Below, piece by piece: positions 43,957-52,493 of a stretch of DNA of 64,000 nucleotides. The first letter of the stretch is position 1, and every line of letters begins with the position of its first letter. Source of the DNA: Parablautia sp. Marseille-Q6255 (GTDB lineage: Bacteria > Bacillota > Clostridia > Lachnospirales > Lachnospiraceae). The position numbers and the translations under genes were made by a program. The DNA lies in the NCBI RefSeq assembly GCF_951230155.1, contig NZ_CATNVD010000003.1, positions 124,001-188,000 of the forward strand, in the 5' to 3' direction. Under the pieces are notes generated by a model. The model ran no database searches and was not told where the DNA came from. It saw only the letters and a program-made list of their open reading frames with translations.

Positions 43957-45747
43957 TCAGGAGCGAACCTTCACTTTTGCTGTACTGCTGTATGCCCCGT
44001 ACAGGTTCTTTCCACCGCTTGCTGCATAAGCGCGGAGCTGGAAATAATACGTCTTTCCTTTTGCCAGTCTGGTAATCGTAGCTGTCTTTGCCTTCGCCTT
44101 CGCGACTGTCACCATTTTCACATTCTTCTTGAAAGACTTATCCGTGGAATAACGGATCTGATATCCCTTTACCTTCGGGACTGCTTTCCATTTCAAAACA
44201 GCCTTCCCCGGCTTCTGACTTTTCACAGAGGTAAGCTTCGCCTTTTGCGGCACGACTGTAACCGTGCATGCATACGTCTTTCCGGCACAGGAGGCTGTGA
44301 TCTTTGCCTTTCCTGCTTTCTTTCCCAGCACCTTTCCTTTCGATACCGATGCAACGTCCGGTTTGCTGCTCTTCCATGTGACCTTGCCGGAAACACCGTT
44401 TAGTTTGAGCGTCGTCTTACCGCCGACAGCGATCGTCGCTTTTGTCTTATTGAGCTTACCTGTCTGAGAGGATCCCAATACCTTTACCTTAGCGGTCTTA
44501 CTGTAATCTCCATAAATCCGCTTCCCGTCTGCCGTACAGTAGGAACGTACCTGAAAATAGTACGTTTTCCCCTTCGTCAGATTCTTGATCGTTTTCTTTA
44601 CCTTACTGTTCCCGCTGACTCTGACTGTTTTGACATCGCTTTTAAAGGACTTGCTTCTGGAATACCGGATCTCATAGCCGTCCGCCTGCGCATCCTTCTT
44701 CCACTCAAGCGTTGCCCAGCCTGCCTTGCTGCTCTTTGCATCCGTGATCTTCACCCTGGAAAGCTCCGGCTTCGTATCCTGCGGCTTCTGCGGCTTATCT
44801 GGTTGCGGCTTTGACGGAGTTGTCGGCTTATTGTCCCCTGTCGTTCCTCCTGTATTGCCGCCCGATGTTCCGCCCGAACCGGTGCTGCCGCCTGTGTATC
44901 GATTCTTTCCCAGAAGAAATGTATAGTTTGCCACATCATTTGCAAACTCCGGATCCTTCGGCGCCGCCGTGATATGAACGTAATATTTCCCCTTCTTTGC
45001 CGGCACACTTTTTCCGCTTACCTCTGTCCGATCGGACTTTGTCACACTGGAAAGTACTTTTCCATTTTCATCGCACAGCACCGCCGTCACCGCGTCACCG
45101 GAATCTATCGCAGATGACGAAAAGTGCGGATACAGGTCATAATCCGAATTTGTCTCAAATAAAAACCAGTCTTCATCCTGAAGTCCGTATACGATCGTTC
45201 CGGATATTGCATCCGAACCATATCGATCGATCTTCTGTGCCTGCGATAAAGTATTATTCCACTCTTTTTCTCCATTTACGTCATTTGGAACCCATGTGGT
45301 ATTTACTGTAACCGCATATTCAGAAACTTTTCCTGCGCCGCAGTCCAGAGAAATATAATATCTGCCTGCGCCCAGGTCCATTGAATTAAAACTGCCGTTT
45401 CCTTCTGTGACAACCTGCGGATCACCCTTCTCATTTGCCTTATAAAATTTGCATGCGTAGTTGGAAGTCCCCAAAGGACGGTCTGTCTCAACGCTGACAG
45501 CTACTCCTGACGGCTGCGACAGCGAAAAGGTATACCAGTCCTTATCATTGTCTCCGTCTGCCTTGCCGAAACACGTACGGCCAAATGTCAGAGACATTGC
45601 CTGTGTGAACGAACCGTTCGGCTCCCGTTCCTGTTCTATTGCTGCCTGTGCCTCTCCCGCTCCTGCTGTCCATGCCAGTCCAAGCGCAAGAATAAGCATC
45701 CCTGCTCCGTTTTTCATACGTTTCAGGATTTTTTTCCTTTGTTTCAT
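43957..45747 (-). CDS. secreted multidomain surface protein (PPC, FN3, Big_2 domains)
   Basis: A 596-residue exported protein with a signal peptide ending near AGEAQAA. Two PPC-like beta-sandwich regions (about 35-150 and 155-290, with DGDNDKDWYTFSL and LQDEDWFLFET) are followed by a Gly/Thr/Pro linker (285-330). Then come a fibronectin type III domain (about 335-425, KGKTYYFQVRSY), a Big_2 domain (about 435-500, VTWKSSKPDVASVSKGKVLG) and a second FN3 (KGKTYYFQLRAYA). The two FN3 domains are close copies. No catalytic domain is seen; adhesion or wall binding is likely. AAGGAGGG precedes the start. Confidence 0.85.
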   Translation of the reverse strand: MKQRKKILKRMKNGAGMLILALGLAWTAGAGEAQAAIEQEREPNGSFTQAMSLTFGRTCFGKADGDNDKDWYTFSLSQPSGVAVSVETDRPLGTSNYACKFYKANEKGDPQVVTEGNGSFNSMDLGAGRYYISLDCGAGKVSEYAVTVNTTWVPNDVNGEKEWNNTLSQAQKIDRYGSDAISGTIVYGLQDEDWFLFETNSDYDLYPHFSSSAIDSGDAVTAVLCDENGKVLSSVTKSDRTEVSGKSVPAKKGKYYVHITAAPKDPEFANDVANYTFLLGKNRYTGGSTGSGGTSGGNTGGTTGDNKPTTPSKPQPDKPQKPQDTKPELSRVKITDAKSSKAGWATLEWKKDAQADGYEIRYSRSKSFKSDVKTVRVSGNSKVKKTIKNLTKGKTYYFQVRSYCTADGKRIYGDYSKTAKVKVLGSSQTGKLNKTKATIAVGGKTTLKLNGVSGKVTWKSSKPDVASVSKGKVLGKKAGKAKITASCAGKTYACTVTVVPQKAKLTSVKSQKPGKAVLKWKAVPKVKGYQIRYSTDKSFKKNVKMVTVAKAKAKTATITRLAKGKTYYFQLRAYAASGGKNLYGAYSSTAKVKVRS

Positions 45748-45822
45748 AACCGTTCCCTCCTTGCCTGTTTTCTATACAGCTTCATATTACCAGAAACCCC
45801 CTGCGGTTTCCAGCGTTTTCCA

Positions 45823-46821
45823 CTATTTGCCGCATTTTTTCAGGCCTTCTCCCTCTTGTATCTCTTCTTTCCCCGATGTTTTTGTACGTCCTTCCGGTTC
45901 CGCCTTTCCTGCACGGATCGTCTTTGCGATCAGATAGCGCGGCCGTCCTTTTACTTCCTCATAAATCTTCGCGATATAGTACCCGATGATACCAAGACTG
46001 ATCATGATGACGCTTCCGATGATCAGGATCAGGAGGATCACCGTCGTAAAGCCCTCGATCGCATGTCCGCTGAAATACCTGATCAGCGTCTGGATACCCA
46101 GCACGATCCCGAACAGGAACACGCAAAGCCCTGCGACTGTCACGAACTGCATCGGCACGGTCGAAAATGCGACAATATTCTTGACCGCATACTGCACGAG
46201 CGACCAGGTCGACCACTTGGACTCCCCTTCCGTGCGCTCCTGTACATCAAATTCTACCGTCGTCTTATGAAAGCCGATCCAGGAGGACAGCGCCCGGAAA
46301 AATACGCTGCGCTCCGGCATTGTCAGAAGCGCGTCTACTGCCCTGCGATCGAGCAGCTTAAAGTCCGATGCCCGCGTCATGTCGATCTTTACTGCTCCGG
46401 AGATGATCCGATAAAACAGCCCCGCACTGGCGCGATGAAGCGCGCTCTCCCGTCCGCGCGTCCGCTTCACACCCTCAACTACCTCATACCCCTGCTCCCA
46501 CAGGCGGTACATCTCGACAAGCGCCTGAGGCGGATGCTGCAGATCACAGTCCATGACTGCACAGCAATCTCCTGACGCATTGGCAAGACCTGCCAGCATG
46601 GCTGACTCCTTCCCGAAATTCCTTGAAAAATTTATGCCTGTTATATGATGATCCGTCTGTGCCGCACGCTCGATCGCCTCCCACGTCGCATCCTTTGATC
46701 CGTCATTTACAAATACGAGTTCGTAGGGAATGGATGCCTGTGCAAGGATCGCACCCACCGTATCCGCAGCCTTCTGTATCATTTTCTCTTCGTTGTAAGC
46801 CGGTAATATCACTGAAAGCAT
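45823..46821 (-). CDS. GtrB/DPM1-like family 2 glycosyltransferase
   Basis: A 332-residue enzyme that probably moves a sugar to undecaprenyl phosphate. The GT-A motifs are PAYNEE, VNDGSKD and the DXD-type DCDLQHPP; two C-terminal membrane helices (about 228-250 and 262-285) anchor it, as in GtrB. Last gene of the polymer cluster, 18 bases after the epimerase-LicD gene. Confidence 0.88.
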   Translation of the reverse strand: MLSVILPAYNEEKMIQKAADTVGAILAQASIPYELVFVNDGSKDATWEAIERAAQTDHHITGINFSRNFGKESAMLAGLANASGDCCAVMDCDLQHPPQALVEMYRLWEQGYEVVEGVKRTRGRESALHRASAGLFYRIISGAVKIDMTRASDFKLLDRRAVDALLTMPERSVFFRALSSWIGFHKTTVEFDVQERTEGESKWSTWSLVQYAVKNIVAFSTVPMQFVTVAGLCVFLFGIVLGIQTLIRYFSGHAIEGFTTVILLILIIGSVIMISLGIIGYYIAKIYEEVKGRPRYLIAKTIRAGKAEPEGRTKTSGKEEIQEGEGLKKCGK

Positions 46822-46839
46822 GCCCTGTTCTTGTTCCTC

Positions 46840-48720
46840 CTATTTTTCGTCAGATCTTCCTTTTGTCTGCTCCAGCCGGTAATCTCCGTATGCTCCGAGG
46901 TCCATCAGCACGATACTGTGGCTCGTTCTGCGCTGGCTGACCGGGATCATCTGCATATAGTCTCCATAAAGGTAGGTCAGATATTTGTCATATTCTTTTG
47001 GGACAGGGAACTGATAACCCTCAAAATCTACATACACTGCCTCATCCAGCCACTTCGCCGGAAAAGCGCCGCGCTTTAGGTTCCGTCCCATTCCATCATA
47101 CAGATACTCTGTTTTTCTGTTTTTAAAAAACTCCAGCGACCGGTTCTGCGCCCAGAGCGCCAGCGGCATCGGGATCAGATATTTTACATGATCGACGATC
47201 TTGCAGATGATCGGATGCGCGCCGCCCCCTTTGATATCTGTGTCGCCCCACTTGTTAAACACGATGGAGCGCGTCAGCATCGTCGCCATCAGATGAAGCT
47301 TCTGCGACCATTTATGCTGCCCGGTCCGGTCATGCGAGAGCACGTCAAAGAAGATCCCGTTGTGCATATCCATAAAATGCCCGGTAAATTCCGTTGCAAA
47401 CATCGTATTATTGATCCGCAGCTTGGTAAATGGATTATAATTGCCTTTTTCTGTGTGCGGAAGCTGCAAAAAAATATTGTCCGGCAGCTCCTCCTGCACT
47501 ACGCGCTGAAACTTGTCATAATCCTCCCGCAGCATCATCACATCCGCATCGTCATCCCACGGAATAAATCCGTGATGGCGGATCGCCCCCAGCAGTGTGC
47601 CTCCGGCAAGAAAATACTTAATATCATGCTTTTTACAGATGCGGTCGATCTCCAGCAGATAGCCCAGCAGGATCTTCTGGACCCTGTCAAGCTTTCCAAG
47701 GTACGTATTGTCAAAAATAAATACATCTCCCGTCTGCATCAGACTCTTTACAAGAATGATCATACCGTCCTCAAGCGATACCTTCGGCTCAAAACCGTAA
47801 TGACGGATCAGCTGCGTATTCAGCCAGATCGCCTCTCCTGATCGCTCCTGTTCAGGCATACTCCTGAGTGTGATGCGGCATTTTTCCGGAAAGTTATTAT
47901 AGAGGATCATCGCCAGCTCTCCCACGGAAGCATCCGAGGAAAGCCCCGAAACATTAAATATCTTGTGCTCCGGCGTCCCTGTGAGCACGAACTGGATCGC
48001 GGTCAGCACATCATGGATACTGATATAAGAGCAGCGCTCCTGCGACAGCACAAGCTCCACCGGCTCTTCCTTTACTGTCTTTTCTGCCAGCCGGAGAACC
48101 GGATGCTCCATCATGGGGATACCCGCGCCATAGATCAGCCCTGTGCGCAGGATATTATAGGGAACCTTTTTTTCCTGAAGCGTTTCTGTAAATCTGCGCT
48201 CAATCGCCTGAAGGAAATACTGCGCCTCGTAGCCGTCCGCGCACGGGTCGGTCTTTCCTGATTCATATTCGGAGGCTGCAAAACCATAGCCGAGTCTTCC
48301 GTATATACGTCCGTCTGACAAGAGCAGCACACGCCGGCAGGAAAGCTTCGCGACCGCTGCCAGAAGCGCATCGAGCTTTCTCAGATACGCCATACCCTCC
48401 AGCACACCCGGGATCTTCCGGCAGCAAAACCCGGTAAGTATCACGTAGTCCGCCTGCTCCGGCAAAAAAGCCTCCTCCGAATACAGCTGCCCCATCTCCC
48501 AGGAGCCGTCGGTCAGATCTGCCTCGCCCACACAGATCCCTGCCTTGGCGCTGTCATTCCACGCCAAAAAGGACCATGCCACCGCCTTATTAAGCTCCGG
48601 CTGCGCGCCCAGCAGCAGAACCTTCGCCCCCTTTAGTTTCGCTGCAGATATCAGCTCCGAGCGCACGGGCGCCTGCGCCCAGTCCAGTTCAAATTCGTTC
48701 AAATAATCTCGCAGTAACAT
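46840..48720 (-). CDS. epimerase-like/LicD fusion protein
   Basis: A 626-residue fusion. Residues 1-325 are an extended-SDR (NAD epimerase-like) domain: GAKVLLLGAQPELNKA replaces the usual GxxGxxG, and YNILRTGLIYGAG and SYISIHDVLTAI are conserved segments. The second part (about 340-610) is a LicD-type nucleotidyltransferase-fold phosphotransferase with LAGGTLLGAIRHHGFIPWDD and the metal motif DDDADVMM. LicD proteins attach phosphocholine or similar phospho-groups to cell-surface glycans from CDP-activated donors. The N-terminal SDR Rossmann motif looks degraded. Confidence 0.85.
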   Translation of the reverse strand: MLLRDYLNEFELDWAQAPVRSELISAAKLKGAKVLLLGAQPELNKAVAWSFLAWNDSAKAGICVGEADLTDGSWEMGQLYSEEAFLPEQADYVILTGFCCRKIPGVLEGMAYLRKLDALLAAVAKLSCRRVLLLSDGRIYGRLGYGFAASEYESGKTDPCADGYEAQYFLQAIERRFTETLQEKKVPYNILRTGLIYGAGIPMMEHPVLRLAEKTVKEEPVELVLSQERCSYISIHDVLTAIQFVLTGTPEHKIFNVSGLSSDASVGELAMILYNNFPEKCRITLRSMPEQERSGEAIWLNTQLIRHYGFEPKVSLEDGMIILVKSLMQTGDVFIFDNTYLGKLDRVQKILLGYLLEIDRICKKHDIKYFLAGGTLLGAIRHHGFIPWDDDADVMMLREDYDKFQRVVQEELPDNIFLQLPHTEKGNYNPFTKLRINNTMFATEFTGHFMDMHNGIFFDVLSHDRTGQHKWSQKLHLMATMLTRSIVFNKWGDTDIKGGGAHPIICKIVDHVKYLIPMPLALWAQNRSLEFFKNRKTEYLYDGMGRNLKRGAFPAKWLDEAVYVDFEGYQFPVPKEYDKYLTYLYGDYMQMIPVSQRRTSHSIVLMDLGAYGDYRLEQTKGRSDEK

Positions 48721-48729
48721 ATTCTATCC

Positions 48730-49374
48730 TTACTTCCTTATCAACGCCTGCACTTTTTTTGTATCTGTCACAATCTGTATCGGTGAGAGGGGAGAGTGTT
48801 CCTCCTGCGCCGCACACTTCCCCGGAAGATTGTACGCCTCCCCCGGTTTTCCGTATAGCAGCACCTGCATGGCCGCCTCGACCGTCCGCATCCCGTCCGG
48901 ATGCTCCGGCATACGGGCGACCGCAATATGCACGCCTTCCTCGACTGCCAGACGGTGCACCAGATTTTCCGCAATGCGCAGCCCGGAAGCTCTCCGGTCT
49001 GCGGCGGCAGTATGACAGGCATAGCCCAGCTCATGCTCCTCTCTTGGCTTCCGGGTCCCAAAGCACGTTCCGTATACGCAGGATCCGCTCATAAAGAGCG
49101 CTCCTGCCGGACGTCCTGACGCTGCAAGCTCCAGCGCTGCGCCGGGAGAGCCCGTCTCATCTGCGAACAGTATCACGTAATCCTCCGGCGTGATCTCTTC
49201 CGCCTCCTGCAGCACGGTAAATGTATGTCCGGGCTGCTCTGCCGCCTCAGTCAGCTCCTGCAAAAAGCTCCCTGCGGATCCTTTTTCCAGCCCGAACAGC
49301 AGGATCCGCTTTCCCGCCAGGGCATCCCGCAGCTCCTTTGACAGGCGCTCATCTCTCTCAAGCTTCTGTGTCAT
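48730..49374 (-). CDS. short degenerate SDR/epimerase-like protein
   Basis: About 214 residues, an incomplete SDR: GKRILLFGLEKGSAGSF instead of a normal dinucleotide-binding loop, LFMSGSCVYG in the position of the active-site strand, and no YxxxK pair. The C-terminal pattern VEAAMQVLLYGKPGEAYNLPG matches the substrate part of extended SDRs. It is probably a non-catalytic partner or substrate-binding relative. Start 49374 follows AAAGGA and overlaps the preceding epimerase gene by 17 bases. Confidence 0.6.
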   Translation of the reverse strand: MTQKLERDERLSKELRDALAGKRILLFGLEKGSAGSFLQELTEAAEQPGHTFTVLQEAEEITPEDYVILFADETGSPGAALELAASGRPAGALFMSGSCVYGTCFGTRKPREEHELGYACHTAAADRRASGLRIAENLVHRLAVEEGVHIAVARMPEHPDGMRTVEAAMQVLLYGKPGEAYNLPGKCAAQEEHSPLSPIQIVTDTKKVQALIRK

Positions 49375-50464
49375 ATGATTTCCTTTCCCGGTGCGTTTCC
49401 TCATCCATATACCGCATCAGCCGCTCAAACATCTCCGGCAGATCTGTCTGGGCCTTCCATCCAAGCGCATTTAGCTTCTCTGAATTGACGAGCATACGTG
49501 ATGTCGGCGCATAGCCGAATGTATTCGCATCCTCAGGAATATCGAATACGAGCTTTGTATTGCCGCCCGGATGTCCGTCGATCAGCATCTGCGCCATCTC
49601 CCGGATCGAGCAGAAGGTCTCCTGATTGGAAATATTGTACGCCTCTCCGGGTGTACCGCGAAGGAGCACCGTCAAAAGCCCCAGCACCGCATCTGCCGTA
49701 TAGCAGTAGCAGTGTGCCTTACTGCCATCCGTATGGAGCACAATATCACTTCCTTCCATAATACTGCGGGCAAACTGCGCAAACACACGGTTTTCAGTTT
49801 TTGCGATCCCTGCGCCAAACGTCTGCGCCAGGCGGGCGGTGCATACAGGCACCTGATACTCGTGCGCATATGCGCCGCACAGCCCCTCCGCCATACGCTT
49901 TCCTTCAGAATAGCTGCTGCGCACCTGGAGCGGATCAATGTATCCGTAATCCGTCTCCCTGACATTATAGTGCTGCTCATCTACCACGCCGTACGCTTCC
50001 ATGGACGAAAGATATACCATGCCGGACACCTGCTTCTTTTTTGCCAGCTCCAGCACATGCTCCGTCCCTTTGAGCGTAGTGAGGATCGTCTCGACCGGAC
50101 GGTTGACAAAATCTTTCGAAGCTGTGACACTTGCTGTATGGAAAATATAATCTACGTTACCCTCATACCGGATCGGCAGATTGACATCCCCAGACACGAT
50201 CTCCAGCCCGCTTCCAAGATACGATGCAAACTGTGTCTTTGCTTTTTCCTCATTTCTGACAAATGCGAGCACCCGGATGCCAAGTCCTCTTATCTGTGAC
50301 GCGCACACGAGGCTGCGCGCGAGCAGACTGCCGATCAGCCCGGTCGCTCCTGTGATCAGAATACTCCTGCCGGCAAGCTTTTCCCAGTCGATCTGCTCTG
50401 ACGCAGCGATCTGCTCCAGATCCTGCTGCAGCACTGAATTTTGTTCCCAGATCTTATTTTTCAT
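49358..50464 (-). CDS. NAD-dependent epimerase/dehydratase
   Basis: A 368-residue extended SDR acting on a nucleotide-activated sugar or alditol. The NAD loop ITGATGLIGS and the catalytic SYSEGKRMAE (Tyr-x-x-x-Lys) are intact; VCTARLAQTFGAG and EAYNISN match substrate-binding segments. It overlaps the cytidylyltransferase gene by 11 bases and probably works on the CDP-product or its precursor. It resembles UDP-glucuronate decarboxylase and dTDP-glucose dehydratase; the substrate is unknown. Confidence 0.85.
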   Translation of the reverse strand: MKNKIWEQNSVLQQDLEQIAASEQIDWEKLAGRSILITGATGLIGSLLARSLVCASQIRGLGIRVLAFVRNEEKAKTQFASYLGSGLEIVSGDVNLPIRYEGNVDYIFHTASVTASKDFVNRPVETILTTLKGTEHVLELAKKKQVSGMVYLSSMEAYGVVDEQHYNVRETDYGYIDPLQVRSSYSEGKRMAEGLCGAYAHEYQVPVCTARLAQTFGAGIAKTENRVFAQFARSIMEGSDIVLHTDGSKAHCYCYTADAVLGLLTVLLRGTPGEAYNISNQETFCSIREMAQMLIDGHPGGNTKLVFDIPEDANTFGYAPTSRMLVNSEKLNALGWKAQTDLPEMFERLMRYMDEETHRERKSYDTEA

Positions 50465-51245
50465 TTTCCGTCTTCCCCTGTCTCTTATAGCGGTTCATCT
50501 TTGCTGCCAGACGGTCCGTCAGTCCGAAACCAAACGCCTGCTCATTTTCCTTATACTGTAAAAGCGCACGGAACATATACACATCCTCCGGCGTTGTCAC
50601 CTTGATATTCCCACGGTTGCCGATCACCATATGCGGCTGTCTGCCAAGCGCACGGTAGATCGTGCAGGCATCCACCATATTTTCGTAGCGGGTCGGCATA
50701 TTTCGGATCATCTCATGCGCCTCTATGATGTCCTTCAGATAAAAGCTCTGCGGCGCCTGCGCCGTGTAGCTCTCCTTTCTGAGCGGCATCTCATCTACAG
50801 TACATCCATCCCTGCTCACCAGCACAGTCTCATAGCACAGCGTGGAGGTGATCGCACTGCCGTACTTTTTCACACTTTCGATGTTGTCACTGATGACTCC
50901 ATACCCGACGACCGGTCGCACGCCATCATGGATCAGCACCACAGAATCCTCCGGATTTTCCTGCGCTGCCCTTGAAAGCGCATGATAGATCGAATCCTGC
51001 GCAGTCTCTCCGCCTTCCACGACTGCCGCCAGCTTATCAATGCGGTAATCGACTGCCAGCTGCTGCGCATACCGGATATAGTCCGCATTCATTGCCAGAT
51101 AGATCCGGTCAATCTCCTCATGCTCCTGAAAAAGCTGAAGCGTATGGATCAGGATCGGCTTTCCATTGATCTCCAGAAACTGCTTCGGCACTCCTGCCCC
51201 CATACGCACGCCGCTTCCTCCGGCAAAAATGATCGCAATATTCAT
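50454..51245 (-). CDS. IspD/TarI-type cytidylyltransferase
   Basis: A 263-residue nucleotidyltransferase that would make a CDP-activated alcohol: IFAGGSGVRMGAGVPKQFL is the CTP-binding loop, and LIHDGVRPVV and VDACTIYRALG are family motifs. The polymer cluster around it argues for a TarI-like (ribitol-phosphate) or glycerol-phosphate-type role instead of isoprenoid synthesis by IspD. The start at 51245 follows AAAGGAGG. Confidence 0.85.
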   Translation of the reverse strand: MNIAIIFAGGSGVRMGAGVPKQFLEINGKPILIHTLQLFQEHEEIDRIYLAMNADYIRYAQQLAVDYRIDKLAAVVEGGETAQDSIYHALSRAAQENPEDSVVLIHDGVRPVVGYGVISDNIESVKKYGSAITSTLCYETVLVSRDGCTVDEMPLRKESYTAQAPQSFYLKDIIEAHEMIRNMPTRYENMVDACTIYRALGRQPHMVIGNRGNIKVTTPEDVYMFRALLQYKENEQAFGFGLTDRLAAKMNRYKRQGKTENEK

Positions 51246-51365
51246 ATATGGCCTCCTTTTCTTTCTGATACGCTGCCATCCCGGCACATCCGCACGCTGC
51301 AGCGTATCCTCTATACAGCCCTTATTATCTGCTTTTCCGGCTGCGCGCTCCGCCAGCTGTCTGCG

Positions 51366-52493
51366 TCACTGCAAAAGCCCGGCAAGCTTCAGTATCCGCT
51401 TTGTGGCATGCCCGTCGCACGCGCCGACATACTCCCTGCGAAAGGCGCTGATCTCTTCCTTATGCTCATCTGCCCATATCCAGGATCCGCACAGCGCCTT
51501 TTTAAGCTCCTGCTGCGTACACGCCAGAGGAAACGGGATCTGTCTGTAATCCAGGTAGAACCCTCTTCCGGCTTCGTACTCCTGCAGATCCGGTGCAAAG
51601 AGGACTGCCGGTTTTTCGTACAGCAGATAGTCAAACAAAACAGAGGAGTAATCTGTCACCAGCACATCAGCGACCGGCAGAAGCTCCTCTGTCGGAAGCT
51701 CGCAGTTTGAGACAGCTCCATGAGCGTCCACATGCGGATGCGCTTTCACGATCAAATACCACGCTTCGCCAAGCTCCTGCACTGCACTGCGCATTTCCTC
51801 CAGGCCTTCCAGACGGGGCATCGCTGCATTTCCGCGAAAGGTCGGCGCCCACAGCACGATCCGTTTTCCTTTTGCCTGCGGATACCTGCTGTAAAACCGC
51901 TCTTTGCAGCTTTCCTTCCATTCTTTATCAAAATAATAATCCGTCCTGCTCACCCCGGTCGCACAGATCCGCTCTGGCGCAAGACGCAGCGCACGTGCAT
52001 GAACCGGTACGCAGACCTCTGCGCTCAATGTGAGGTACGAATAATTTCCAAACATATCGCCTTTATAATTCTTCGGTATGTCCTGCCCTGTATCATACGC
52101 GATCTTTTTCATCAGACCGCAGGAATGCCACAGCTGGACAACGGTTGTCCCGGAGCGCTTTTTGCAGGAAGCGACAGGCAGATAATAATCGCAGATAAAC
52201 ACGTACTGTGCCGTCGCATACTGCTTCATAAAGCGCAGGAGATACCTCGCCAGCGCGACAGACGACAGGCTGCCAAAATCACAGACAAACAGCTCCGTCC
52301 GGCATTTTCCCTGACGTTCCAGTTCACAGACCTCCTCATACATGCGCCGCATGGAAAACGGCATCTGCGTATGGTGGGCGTCCGCAAAGATCACTGACCC
52401 CTCCCGGATGGGCGCATGGCGAAAGCAGGCATAGACAACAGGAAGCAGGACATTTTGCAGAAACATTTTTATATACTGTCTGATACGGAACAT
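51366..52493 (-). CDS. CDP-glycerol-type glycerophosphotransferase (first)
   Basis: A 375-residue TagB/TagF-type polymer transferase. QLWHSCGLMKKIAYD matches the family HG-x-x-KK region, TGVSRTDYYF the GxPRxD region, VLWAPTFRG the PTxR region, IVKAHPHVD the KxHP motif, and VTDYSSVLFDYLLYEKP the TDYSS acceptor motif. The start at 52493 follows AGGAAGGAG and overlaps the gene before it by 25 bases. Confidence 0.9.
   Translation of the reverse strand: MFRIRQYIKMFLQNVLLPVVYACFRHAPIREGSVIFADAHHTQMPFSMRRMYEEVCELERQGKCRTELFVCDFGSLSSVALARYLLRFMKQYATAQYVFICDYYLPVASCKKRSGTTVVQLWHSCGLMKKIAYDTGQDIPKNYKGDMFGNYSYLTLSAEVCVPVHARALRLAPERICATGVSRTDYYFDKEWKESCKERFYSRYPQAKGKRIVLWAPTFRGNAAMPRLEGLEEMRSAVQELGEAWYLIVKAHPHVDAHGAVSNCELPTEELLPVADVLVTDYSSVLFDYLLYEKPAVLFAPDLQEYEAGRGFYLDYRQIPFPLACTQQELKKALCGSWIWADEHKEEISAFRREYVGACDGHATKRILKLAGLLQ

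Noticed and set aside
50454-51245. Assignment as IspD of isoprenoid synthesis
   Set aside because: The fold is the same, but the neighbours are polymer genes and a CDP-alditol role is more probable; sequence alone cannot exclude IspD.
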